Below are positions 40,977-49,640 of a DNA stretch of 64,000 bases, piece by piece. The stretch covers positions 3,534,001 through 3,598,000 of the forward strand of contig OZ240214.1 of assembly GCA_965197575.1 (NCBI GenBank). The letters are read 5' to 3'. Below the pieces are notes generated by a model. The model saw nothing but the letters and a program-made list of their open reading frames with translations, had not been told where the DNA came from and ran no database searches. Position numbers and translations under genes: made by a program. Origin of the DNA: VXOI01 sp965197575 (GTDB lineage Bacteria > Chloroflexota > Dehalococcoidia > Lucifugimonadales > UBA3495). Numbering within the stretch: position 1 is the first letter of the stretch; every line of letters starts with the position of its first letter.

Positions 40977-43900
40977 TTAGGTTTCTGCTTCTATTCCAGT
41001 GATCCCCATGGAGCAGAGGATTTCCACCCTGCTGTCCCTGACCGGCCTTGACTCTCGAGCTTCCTCCGATTTTGGAAGGTCGTCCATCATCTTGCTGAGT
41101 TCGTCGACCAATTCAAGGCCCTCTACGTTTCTTCGCATCATTGCCCTGATCCGGTCGGTTATGCTCAGCGGAAGTTCTTCGTTGAACGCCCTTCTCAAGG
41201 TCTCAAGGTGCCTGAGGAACCTCGGATCCACCTCCTCCCCCAGTCTGACTTGACGGAGTCTGCGGATCTCTTCGTTGACATAGCGGATCACCCGTTCGTC
41301 CTTGGTCCGGGGTTCCAGCGTCGTCGGCCTTGTCAGCAACTCTACCAGTGCCGTAGCCGCTGCTGTTACCCTGTCGTTGGTGTCTTCAGGGAGGTCAAGA
41401 CGTTCCGTGTCTGGGTCGCATTCCAACTGTCTCACCAGTTCGGCGTGAGTGATTTCCATCGCTTCCAGGTCCGACCCAACCGCGAAACCCTGTTTCGTAG
41501 TCCCGCTGGACGTGAGCACGATGGTCTTGCCAGCGCTGGGGTGTCCCTTTCTGAACATCGCAGACCTCAACCCTCTGGGCAGGAGAATGACCTTCTTCCA
41601 CGTTTCTGGGTTTTCTCGCCGGACCCTGTTCAGCAGGGCGTTGGCTTCCTGGGCTACTGCCAGACTGTCGGTGATGCTGTCATCAGGTTCAGGCATCTCT
41701 CCGTTGTAGATGCTGAATATGGAATCAGGGTTCACCCTTTCCCCGGTTTCCAGTATCGGGTTGTCCAGACCGATGAGGTCGTGGAAGTCCTGCACACGAT
41801 TCCTCACCGTTCCCCTGATTCCGATGGATTCCTCAACCTGGGGGTCGGGCATCATGTTGTGGAGATAGATCTCCTTGTGCTCGGTGGTGATCCGATCTAC
41901 CCGTCCGTGCCTCTGGATGAGCGTGACCGGGTTCCAATGCAGGTCATAGCTGAAAACCCGGTTGCAGTCCTGGAGGTTTTGACCTTCTGCAAGGACGTCG
42001 GTGGTGATGAGGATCTTGGTTTGCTCGGCCTCCGGCATATCCGGCCTGTCGTTGCTCTTCGGTGAGAACTTGGTGATTTTGTCCGCAGTGCGGTTGTCCC
42101 CGCCCATGACTAGGTCGAAGTTGACGCCGTCGCTGTCAACTTGAAGTTCCTTGAACAGGTAATTGGCAGTAACCTTTGACTCCGTGAAAACCAGGACCTT
42201 CTCTCCCGCCACCCCCGGCGATGTAAGGAAGCTCTTCATCTCGTGGAGCTTGGCATCGTCCTCTGGGCCGACGTCCTTCAGGGCATCCAGGATCCTCTGC
42301 AGTTCTTTCCCATCGTCTTCGAGGTCCTTGAGCCACTCGGGACATCGGAAGTCGCTGGCAAGGTAACTCTGGTCCTTGATGGTGATGTATTCTTCTTCCT
42401 GGTCGATCTCGTCGGTGTCCAGTTCCTCGTCGTGAGGAAGGTTCAAGGTGAGTTCCTCTTCGCTGTCCTGCACGCCTTCGTCCTGGCTCACCTTGCCATT
42501 GAGGATCATCTTCTGGAATTCTTGGTTGCTGTTGACCAGGACTTGCAGTGTACTTCGAAACGCCGGAATGGATGACTCCAACCGTTTCCAGAGGTTGGTG
42601 ATCATGATTCCGGCTAGATCGCCCCGGTAGCTCTGGACGATGTTGGCGTATTCGGGAAGCTCCTTGGCTTCCGGTTTCAGGTATTCGCCGGGCTTGTATC
42701 TGGCCGCCTTGTACTTCTTTAGGCGGTCGGTGATGAACTTGAGGCCTCCAGCCTGTCGGTACACATGGTCCAGGTTGTACTCGCGGTTCGAGAGCTTGGG
42801 TTCCGGGAACCTGATGGGTTGGCCGTTGAGGGTGGAGTCTGGATATTGATGCAGGATGTCCTTCCGGCGGCGCCTTATCAGTACGTGTTGGAGGACCTTG
42901 GCTATTCTGTCCGGGTCCGCTTTGGCCCCGTCCCTGGGAAAGTAGGGAGTCAGGTTGCCGTATACCTCCGGCAGTCCGTGCCGGTTCGGGTCCAGAAAGA
43001 GTTCCAGCTGCTGGAGTATGTCCCTGGGTGCCAGGTTCTGGGGTGTCGCAGACAACAGGATGACCTTGTGCCTCTTGGCTTCCCTCAAGAATCCCAGGAG
43101 AGCTCTGCGTCTCTGGTTGTTGTTTCTAAAGCCGTGTGCCTCGTCGATCAGCACCGGGCCGGAGTTCCGCAGCAGTTTCCTCAGGCTCCGGTCGTTCGTC
43201 AGGTTTGCTTCCGTCAGTTTGCCGCGACTTAGCACTTCGGCGTCGGTGAGTCCAAACTCGTCGCAGGTCCGTTCCCACATCTGGCTCAGGCTGGCTGGGC
43301 AGATAATCAGGGGGTCTCCGGCCTCTCTTTCCCTGATGGTAAGTCGACGCAGGATTTCGGCCCCTATGAAAGTTTTCCCCATCCCGACGACATCGGCGAT
43401 GTAGCAGCCGTTGTGCTTGTTCAACATGGCCATGCCGGCCGCCACCGCGTCCAACTGGTATTCGGTAAGTTCCCGAGGGGGTTCGGTGCTCACCTCCTGT
43501 TCTTCCCCCAAGGTGTCTCCGTACAACTCGTACAGGGCCTTCAGGTAGATCAGGTAGGGTTCCGGTTCCGCAAGGGGCCAACTCTTTCTGAACTCGTCCC
43601 GCACCTTTTCGCTGACCGGCTCGCTCTGGTCCCAGAGCTTTCCGAACCATTCCCGGACCTCCAGGATGTCGCCGGCGTGGGTGACCGGGTAGTTCAGTTC
43701 TGTGTTTCCGGTGAACCCAGCTACGGAGAAATTGGTGCTTCCAATGATGGCGGTCCCTGGGGCAGAGTCCAGGCCGGTATACCCGATGTACACCTTCGCG
43801 TGCATCCGGTCCTTGACGTAGGCCCGGACGTCGACCTTGCCTTCAGTTATGAGTTGAGCCAGAGATTTTATGCCTGCCTCTGTGGCGTCCTCCTGGGGCT

Positions 43901-44231
43901 GGGTGGCAGCGTTTCTACCGACGTTGGCCACGGTCTCGTTGACCGCGTCCACCTCGTTGCGGCGGCTCTGACTGTCGTGGAAACCCTCAGTGGCTTCCTG
44001 GGGACCGTACCCTGCTGCTATTTCCTGGCTCGTGGGTCGGTCGGTTCGTCCGATCAGGATTCGGACCTTGGCGGGCCGGGTGGAGAGCAGGTCGGCGACT
44101 TCCGCGAACCCGGAGAGGTAGAAGTACCCCACGGCAATGTCGACGCTGTTGGGCTGGCCGTTGGCCTCGTTCAGGACGCTCCGGAGATGCTCCGTGAACT
44201 GGGGGACGCTGGTGGCGTGGAGGATGGTCAT
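40977..44231 (-). CDS. PLD-domain plus SNF2-type helicase/translocase
   Basis: About 1,084 residues; ATG 44231 has AGGA eight bases upstream, and an ATG at 44240 is an alternative. Residues about 20-190 form a phospholipase D-like nuclease domain with HAKVYIGYTGLDSA and GSTNFS (HxK ... N). The SNF2/DEAD core follows: ADVVGMGKTFIGAE (Walker A), LIDEAHGFRNN (DEAH), LSATPQN, then VFTESKVTANYLF, TTDVLAEGQNLQDCNRVFSY and QRHGRVDRI (motif VI). It is a DNA translocase coupled to a putative nuclease. It resembles helicases of DISARM- and BREX-like or solitary R-M-associated systems. The IS630 at 44264-45494 is inserted only about 30 bases upstream of its start, separating it from the nuclease and methyltransferase genes. 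Confidence 0.85.
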   Translation of the reverse strand: MTILHATSVPQFTEHLRSVLNEANGQPNSVDIAVGYFYLSGFAEVADLLSTRPAKVRILIGRTDRPTSQEIAAGYGPQEATEGFHDSQSRRNEVDAVNETVANVGRNAATQPQEDATEAGIKSLAQLITEGKVDVRAYVKDRMHAKVYIGYTGLDSAPGTAIIGSTNFSVAGFTGNTELNYPVTHAGDILEVREWFGKLWDQSEPVSEKVRDEFRKSWPLAEPEPYLIYLKALYELYGDTLGEEQEVSTEPPRELTEYQLDAVAAGMAMLNKHNGCYIADVVGMGKTFIGAEILRRLTIREREAGDPLIICPASLSQMWERTCDEFGLTDAEVLSRGKLTEANLTNDRSLRKLLRNSGPVLIDEAHGFRNNNQRRRALLGFLREAKRHKVILLSATPQNLAPRDILQQLELFLDPNRHGLPEVYGNLTPYFPRDGAKADPDRIAKVLQHVLIRRRRKDILHQYPDSTLNGQPIRFPEPKLSNREYNLDHVYRQAGGLKFITDRLKKYKAARYKPGEYLKPEAKELPEYANIVQSYRGDLAGIMITNLWKRLESSIPAFRSTLQVLVNSNQEFQKMILNGKVSQDEGVQDSEEELTLNLPHDEELDTDEIDQEEEYITIKDQSYLASDFRCPEWLKDLEDDGKELQRILDALKDVGPEDDAKLHEMKSFLTSPGVAGEKVLVFTESKVTANYLFKELQVDSDGVNFDLVMGGDNRTADKITKFSPKSNDRPDMPEAEQTKILITTDVLAEGQNLQDCNRVFSYDLHWNPVTLIQRHGRVDRITTEHKEIYLHNMMPDPQVEESIGIRGTVRNRVQDFHDLIGLDNPILETGERVNPDSIFSIYNGEMPEPDDSITDSLAVAQEANALLNRVRRENPETWKKVILLPRGLRSAMFRKGHPSAGKTIVLTSSGTTKQGFAVGSDLEAMEITHAELVRQLECDPDTERLDLPEDTNDRVTAAATALVELLTRPTTLEPRTKDERVIRYVNEEIRRLRQVRLGEEVDPRFLRHLETLRRAFNEELPLSITDRIRAMMRRNVEGLELVDELSKMMDDLPKSEEARESRPVRDSRVEILCSMGITGIEAET

Positions 44232-44263
44232 ATGGCACATCCTGGTATTGGGTTAGTAGGCTA

Positions 44264-45494
44264 GTAGGCCAACACCTTTGGAGTGATGGCTGAGGAGCGT
44301 ATCATGGCAGGTGGGAGCTAAAGAAGATTGGGACATGGGGGATAGGGGTGATGGCGAAGAAATACCGGGTGCAACTGACCAGGGAGGAGCAACAGGAACT
44401 GAAGGCATTGGTGTCCCGGGGACGTGCGGCGGCATACCAACAGACTCACGCCCGCATCTTGCTGTTGAGTGATGAGGGGCAAGGGAACGAGGCGATGAAG
44501 GACGCGGAGATTGCCCGGGCCCTCCGGATTGGCTGCGCCACGGTGGAAAGGGTGCGCCGCCGCTGCGTGGAGGAAGGGATTGAAGCTGCCCTGGGACGCA
44601 AGCAGCAACTTAACCGGCGTCAGAAGAAGCTGGATGGGCAGGGGGAAGCTCACCTGATTGCCCTGGCTTGCTCTGAACCGCCGGAGGGCCGGGTCAGTTG
44701 GACGCTTGAATTGCTGGCGGACCAGTTGGTGGAGTGTGAGATAGTGGAGAGCGTCAGCACCGAAACGGTGCGCCGGACGCTGAAAAAAACCAACTCAAGC
44801 CTTGGTTGAAGGAATGCTGGTGCATTCCGCCCAAGGGGAGCGCGGACTTTGTATGCGCGATGGAAGACGTACTGGAAGTCTATCATCGCCCCTATGGAGA
44901 CCAGGAAGTTCTGGTCTGCTTGGACGAGACCAGCAAACAGCAGGTGAAGGAGACGCGGCAACCCCGCCGGGCCCAGCCAGGAGTGATTGGAGCCTACGAT
45001 TACGAATATCAGCGCAACGGGGTGAGCAACCTGTTCATGTTGTTCGCGCCGTTGGAAGGGTGGCGGCGGGTGGAAGTCACGGACCGGCGTACCCGGGTCG
45101 ATTGGGCACGGGTGGTGCGGAAACTGGTGGATGAGGACTACGCTGACAAAGACCGGATTGTGCTGGTGATGGACAACCTGAACACCCATCATCCGGCCTC
45201 GTTGTACGAAGCGTTTGAGCCTGCCGAAGCGCGGCGCATCGCCGGGCGGCTGGAGATTCACTACACTCCTAAGCATGGGAGTTGGTTGAACATGGCCGAG
45301 ATTGAAATCGGGGCGCTGGCCCGGCAGTGCCTGGAGCGCCGGATTCCCGGTCAAGATGTCCTGCGGCAGGAGGTGGAAGCGTGGCAGGACCGGCGTAACC
45401 GGGAGGCCGTACGGGTCGACTGGCGCTTCACCACTGAGGACGCGCGTATCAAACTGAAGTCTCTTTACCCATCAATTCAACAGTGATGGACTAC
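44264..45494 (+). mobile_element. IS630-family insertion sequence, copy C (1,231 bp)
   Basis: Terminal repeats align as GTAGGCCAACACCTTTGGAG (left) against GTAGTCCATCACTGTTGAAT (right, reverse complement), continuing in TGATGG. TA flanks lie at 44262-44263 and 45495-45496. It is a third IS630 type, with proteins clearly different from copies A and B. It is inserted between two genes of a minus-strand defence operon and oriented against it. Confidence 0.85.
44351..45486 (+). CDS. IS630 transposase, copy C, -1 frameshift
   Basis: The first half (44351-44809) has helix-turn-helix sequence DAEIARALRIGCATVERVRR. The second (to 45486) has VLVCLDET, LVMDNLNTHH and WLNMAEIE for the DDE triad. The halves join at a run of A near 44784-44790 (CTGAAAAAAACC), where a -1 slip restores KKTNSSLG-to-KPWLKECWCIPP continuity. 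No other interruption is visible. Confidence 0.85.
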
Positions 45495-45525
45495 TAGTTT
45501 CTTGGTCACGGTTCCCAGTTGACTT

Positions 45526-46464
45526 TTACCGCCACCGAACATTTTTTCCGTTCAGCCAGTCGATCACCTTTTTTGAAGTCTCGTTATCTGCCAAGTGTTC
45601 GATTCTTTGAGTTTGACTGTCTCGGTTTACTTGGATGTCCTGGTCGTCAATATCAGAGACTTCTTGCAGCCTGATTTCTGCGAGGGTGCGAGTCGAGTAG
45701 TAGAGGATCGTAAGGCGGACATCCCCAGGTGGTCGCAGGTTGATGTCTTCAGTAAGTGCTTGCAGGCTTTGGTACTTTCTCGGATCTGATCTCCGGTAGT
45801 ATTTCTGGGCTAAATGATTGTCGATCTTATCGGTAATGGTATGCTTTTTGTATTCGACCAAGTGCCGAATGCAGTCGTGTTCATCAACAATGACGGCATC
45901 CACGTCTCCTGGGAAGATGTCCCAAGTGGTGGAGAGGTAGCATTCCACCTCACTCGTTCCAAGGGTCAAACCCTTGCCCCCCTCTCTGGTTGGAACGCCG
46001 TGGCGTCTTCTGATGGCCCGTTTGAGGTCGCTTACTCGGTGGCTTCTTATCGCCAGTTTTTCCTCTTCGACTCCTCCTACGATGGTCCAGAATATAGTTT
46101 CGTCTGTTACCTCCTCGTTCTGACCCTCTGGGAGAAGAATAGCAGTCAGATTCCTTCCGTAGAGGTTGGAGACTTTCTCTAGGCCATGGAAGTAATGAAC
46201 TTCGTCGCTGTTCTGAAATAACTCTAGGAGTTCCTGTCCATCCTCTTCTTTTGAGGCTGCTTGTCGTTCAGGTTCAACAAGGCGGCACATCAGGAACGGA
46301 CCATCAACGGTGGGTGTTTCCCGTAGCCAGTTTATCGAGAAGTGAAAGCTGTACACTTTCCACCCTGTAGGCAGAGCGGGATATAGCCAACGAGCTGGGT
46401 CTGGGTCATCTATTGTCTTCCTGCGGTTCGCGCAGGGTGCCAGATGCAATGGCGAAATTTTCAT
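45526..46464 (-). CDS. Putative PD-(D/E)XK nuclease of the defence operon
   Basis: A 312-residue protein. In the C-terminal half GDVDAVIVDEHDCIRHLVEYKK gives Asp189 and Glu204-Tyr-Lys206, the D ... ExK signature of restriction-type nucleases, followed by a helix with KYYRRSDPRKYQSLQ. The N-terminal half (about 1-150) is unfamiliar and may recognise DNA or a partner. The gene starts 10 bases after the methyltransferase gene stops, so the pair is very likely co-translated as a restriction-modification unit. Fold assignment is from the motif only. Confidence 0.7.
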   Translation of the reverse strand: MKISPLHLAPCANRRKTIDDPDPARWLYPALPTGWKVYSFHFSINWLRETPTVDGPFLMCRLVEPERQAASKEEDGQELLELFQNSDEVHYFHGLEKVSNLYGRNLTAILLPEGQNEEVTDETIFWTIVGGVEEEKLAIRSHRVSDLKRAIRRRHGVPTREGGKGLTLGTSEVECYLSTTWDIFPGDVDAVIVDEHDCIRHLVEYKKHTITDKIDNHLAQKYYRRSDPRKYQSLQALTEDINLRPPGDVRLTILYYSTRTLAEIRLQEVSDIDDQDIQVNRDSQTQRIEHLADNETSKKVIDWLNGKNVRWR

Positions 46465-46474
46465 GCTTTCTTCG

Positions 46475-49400
46475 CTATTGGATAGCCCCCGCCTTCATCT
46501 TGCGGTTTTCTACCAGTCTAGCCGTTTCCTCGTAGATGGCTTCCCGTTCCCCGAGGGAGAGATGGAGAGCATCGAATACTCCAGTGTCGAGCTTCAACCT
46601 TTGCTCGGATGGATACCTCACGTCCCACTCGTCGGACTCGAAAATACTATTATCTGTGTCGGGCAGGAGGTCTGGACGGACTACCCGCAGACTGCTGAGT
46701 TCGTAGGCGGCCAGTTCCAGCATTCCTCCCCCGAAGTTTGTCCTTCCCTGCAGATTAGCGGCCATTTGGCAGAACGTCGAGTTCAGTGTTGCTGCGACCC
46801 GTGTTGGGGAAGATTTAAGGTCTGTAAATGTGTATAGGACATTGTTGGCGTACAGGCCTTCAGTGGAGATGAAGGCGTGGGAGGTGCTGTCTATCATTTT
46901 GTTGACCAGTATTTGCCCAAGGGTTGGAACTCCCAGGTTGTACCATAGCTTTCTGGAAGCCATGGTCGACTTCTTATGAAGGTATTCCGACTCGCCCCAT
47001 TGGATGTAGTTTAGTGCACCTGTCCCCGAAAGCTCCTCTTTTTCTTTAGGACACAGAAACATCTTGTATGGAAGGCTGTTCGAGTCCACTGAGAGTTTCT
47101 TGGATTCTTGCGGGGAGGTCATTATAGGGTAGAGAAACTCTGGTTCGATGCCCGATGTTTCTATCTCTTCAGGACTCAGGAAGAAGAAGTCGTTGGCCCC
47201 GGTGGTGACTCCTCGTTTTACTGAACCAATTTCGTGGAGACGAACCAGTTGACTGGCGTACTTTTCAAGTATGTATGGATAAATATCGGGGGCTCGCAGG
47301 TATCTGCCTCCCCACTTATCCCCGATGTACTTGTTCCCATCGGTGCCTCCTGCTCGGAGAGCCTCTTGGGTGCGGATGATTTCCCGGCGGCTCTCCGGAA
47401 AAGCCAGGGCGGTGTTGAATTCGTCTCGCAGAGAAACAAAACGAGTTTCCCTTTCATCGTCCCCAGATGATTTGCTGATGACGGTTATTATAGTATTGAT
47501 GTCTGCAGTTGAGAATTGTCGCTCCACAGCACTCTCGTAGATCGTCAAGATGTGAGCATTTTTCATTAGGTAGTCCTGCAGTTTGGCACCGTAGCCTACG
47601 TCGAGCCAACTGTTGGAACATACGAAGACGTGGATCCCTCCTGCCTTCAGAAGTTGAAGGGTCCTTGTGTAGAAGTAGCAGTACAGGTCGGAGCGAGCCG
47701 ATACTGCGTCTGAGTATTGCTTTACTAGGGCACCTTTGTATTCCTTGGTTCCAATGTCTTCTTGGCGGACGTAGGGTGGGTTTGCTATTGCAACATCGAA
47801 TCCGTTGTTCAGCATCACGTCTGCAAACTCGATGCGCCATTCCACCGCCCCTGCTGGAGGGGCAATCCCCATTCCATCTCTCAGTTGTTGCTTTGTTCCT
47901 TCGATCTGTTTTTTCAGGTCCGCCTTACTCTGTCCTTGGGCGGTGGTGTATTCGGCTATGCTCTCCTTGAGATTGCTCTCGTTGATCCCATGGAGGGTTA
48001 GGTCCAATTGCTCTGGATCGGGACCTGCTATGGAATCTCCTACTGCCAGCTTCATATCCAGGTTGGGAAGTGGGTCGGGTGTTCCTTCTCCGTCGTAATC
48101 CACCGCGAGGCTGAGCCAGAGCCTGAGCATGGCGGTGCTTACTGCAAGTCCGTCCTTGTCCACGCCATGGATGTTATTGGTAATGATGTCCAGCTTCTGC
48201 TTGTACAGGCTTTCCGAAGTATTCCTGGCCCTGAATAGGGTTTCGTTGAGGTAGAGTACCTCCTGAAGCATCCCCAGCAGGAAGGCGCCGGACCCACAGG
48301 CAGGGTCTAAGACCTTCATTCCAGCCATTGAGTTAGCGATTTCCAGGGCCTGTTGCGGGGTTATGATCTCCGGGGTTCTACCATCCACCAGTTCCGCGAT
48401 CTTTTCTTCGCTGAGCCCTGGAATGTGTTGTCCAGATAGAAAACCCTTCAGGGCTTCGCGGCACATGAATGCCACCACCGTTCTGGGGGTGTAGTAGGCG
48501 CCGTTACTGTGCCGGGCGTTCACGGTTTCCTCGAAGAGCTTGCCCAGCATTTCTGGGTCGACCGCCACTTCTGTGTCTAGTGGGGTCGCTTCGGTTATGG
48601 TGAAGTTGTACTGGCTGAACAGGCCTCCTGGGCCGATGATCTCTGAGATAAGTTCGTCATGGACATGGATGCCCTTCAGATCCAGGTCGTTCTTGTCGAA
48701 CAGACCGCCGTTCAGGAAGGGGACTTGTCCAATGACTTTCTCGGTTCCCGGGTCCCTCTGCTCCTCTGGAGTGTTCATCCCGTCGTGAAATAGGACTGTG
48801 AGCCGTTCTGAGTGGAAATTGGTCTGTTCCGGCTTGCCCTGGTAGTCGTTCCACAGTGCCTTGAGATAGTCCGAATTACTGTTCCAGATCGTCCAACCCT
48901 TCTTGCTGATGAAGTGTATGAAGAGTAGCCTGTTGAACAGGTTCTGGGTAAACTGCTCGGTTTCTTCCTTATCCATCGTTTCGGCGAGCCTTGCCACCGT
49001 CTTGTCGTAGGACGCCTTGTAGTCCTTGAAGAATTCCTCTGTGATCGGCTGGACACTGAGCCCCTGTCTGAAGGCCTGCTCGGGCCACTCTCCTCGGGCG
49101 ATGGAGCCCCCGATTCGGTCGAGACAGTCGAGTGCCGTCCGGTTCTGGTTATCCCAGAAGGTGGATAAGCGGAGGATGTCGTTCAGCTGGTTAGGATTGC
49201 CGGGGGACAGGTTGCCAGTGGCAAACTGGAGTCCGCTGTCGTCGGGCAGGGTGAATATCAGGAGGGGATTTGTTTCCTCTAGGGCATACCGCTGGACAAC
49301 GGAATTCGCTTCCTGTATTTGGGGGAGAGTGACCCGGCGGTTGACCCGTCCGGTCTTGGTCCCGGTCGAGAGGTCAAAGTGCATGGCAGTGTAGTCCGGG

Positions 49401-49615
49401 CCGTAATCGTTATCCAGTTTCCCGATGACGGTCCCTGTCTCGGGCAGATTGGTACCTTCTGTCTTCACTGGAGCTTCGTTTACCGGTGAGAAGCTCAGGA
49501 CGTTGGAGGCGATTTCTCTCAGGGTTGTGAGCCTTTCTGGCTCGGTTTGCGCCGCCATGGCGGAGAGATTGTCTTGGATGAACTGCTGGCGATCCTGTGT
49601 GTTTCCGATGGTCAT
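46475..49615 (-). CDS. Eco57I-type adenine-specific DNA methyltransferase
   Basis: About 1,046 residues. I choose ATG 49615, which has GGAGAGG five bases upstream; the frame is open to 49651. SAM-binding motif I is DPACGSGAFLLGMLQE and motif IV is NPPYVRQ (about residue 625), typical of N6-adenine methyltransferases of the Eco57I/PglX group. The N-terminal 350 residues are helical and contain FNRLLFIHFISKKGW, a pattern common in these enzymes. The C-terminal part (from about 800) should be target recognition. It has no clear nuclease motif; the next gene supplies one. By family knowledge it would methylate host DNA or act in a BREX-like exclusion mechanism. Confidence 0.88.
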   Translation of the reverse strand: MTIGNTQDRQQFIQDNLSAMAAQTEPERLTTLREIASNVLSFSPVNEAPVKTEGTNLPETGTVIGKLDNDYGPDYTAMHFDLSTGTKTGRVNRRVTLPQIQEANSVVQRYALEETNPLLIFTLPDDSGLQFATGNLSPGNPNQLNDILRLSTFWDNQNRTALDCLDRIGGSIARGEWPEQAFRQGLSVQPITEEFFKDYKASYDKTVARLAETMDKEETEQFTQNLFNRLLFIHFISKKGWTIWNSNSDYLKALWNDYQGKPEQTNFHSERLTVLFHDGMNTPEEQRDPGTEKVIGQVPFLNGGLFDKNDLDLKGIHVHDELISEIIGPGGLFSQYNFTITEATPLDTEVAVDPEMLGKLFEETVNARHSNGAYYTPRTVVAFMCREALKGFLSGQHIPGLSEEKIAELVDGRTPEIITPQQALEIANSMAGMKVLDPACGSGAFLLGMLQEVLYLNETLFRARNTSESLYKQKLDIITNNIHGVDKDGLAVSTAMLRLWLSLAVDYDGEGTPDPLPNLDMKLAVGDSIAGPDPEQLDLTLHGINESNLKESIAEYTTAQGQSKADLKKQIEGTKQQLRDGMGIAPPAGAVEWRIEFADVMLNNGFDVAIANPPYVRQEDIGTKEYKGALVKQYSDAVSARSDLYCYFYTRTLQLLKAGGIHVFVCSNSWLDVGYGAKLQDYLMKNAHILTIYESAVERQFSTADINTIITVISKSSGDDERETRFVSLRDEFNTALAFPESRREIIRTQEALRAGGTDGNKYIGDKWGGRYLRAPDIYPYILEKYASQLVRLHEIGSVKRGVTTGANDFFFLSPEEIETSGIEPEFLYPIMTSPQESKKLSVDSNSLPYKMFLCPKEKEELSGTGALNYIQWGESEYLHKKSTMASRKLWYNLGVPTLGQILVNKMIDSTSHAFISTEGLYANNVLYTFTDLKSSPTRVAATLNSTFCQMAANLQGRTNFGGGMLELAAYELSSLRVVRPDLLPDTDNSIFESDEWDVRYPSEQRLKLDTGVFDALHLSLGEREAIYEETARLVENRKMKAGAIQ

Positions 49616-49640
49616 TGTCCTCTCCGATGATGGTGTGAAC

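Noticed and set aside
39251..49615. Classification of the four-gene operon as DISARM or BREX
   Set aside because: The defining partners (DrmA/DrmB, or BrxC/PglZ) are not present, so only similarity of components can be claimed.
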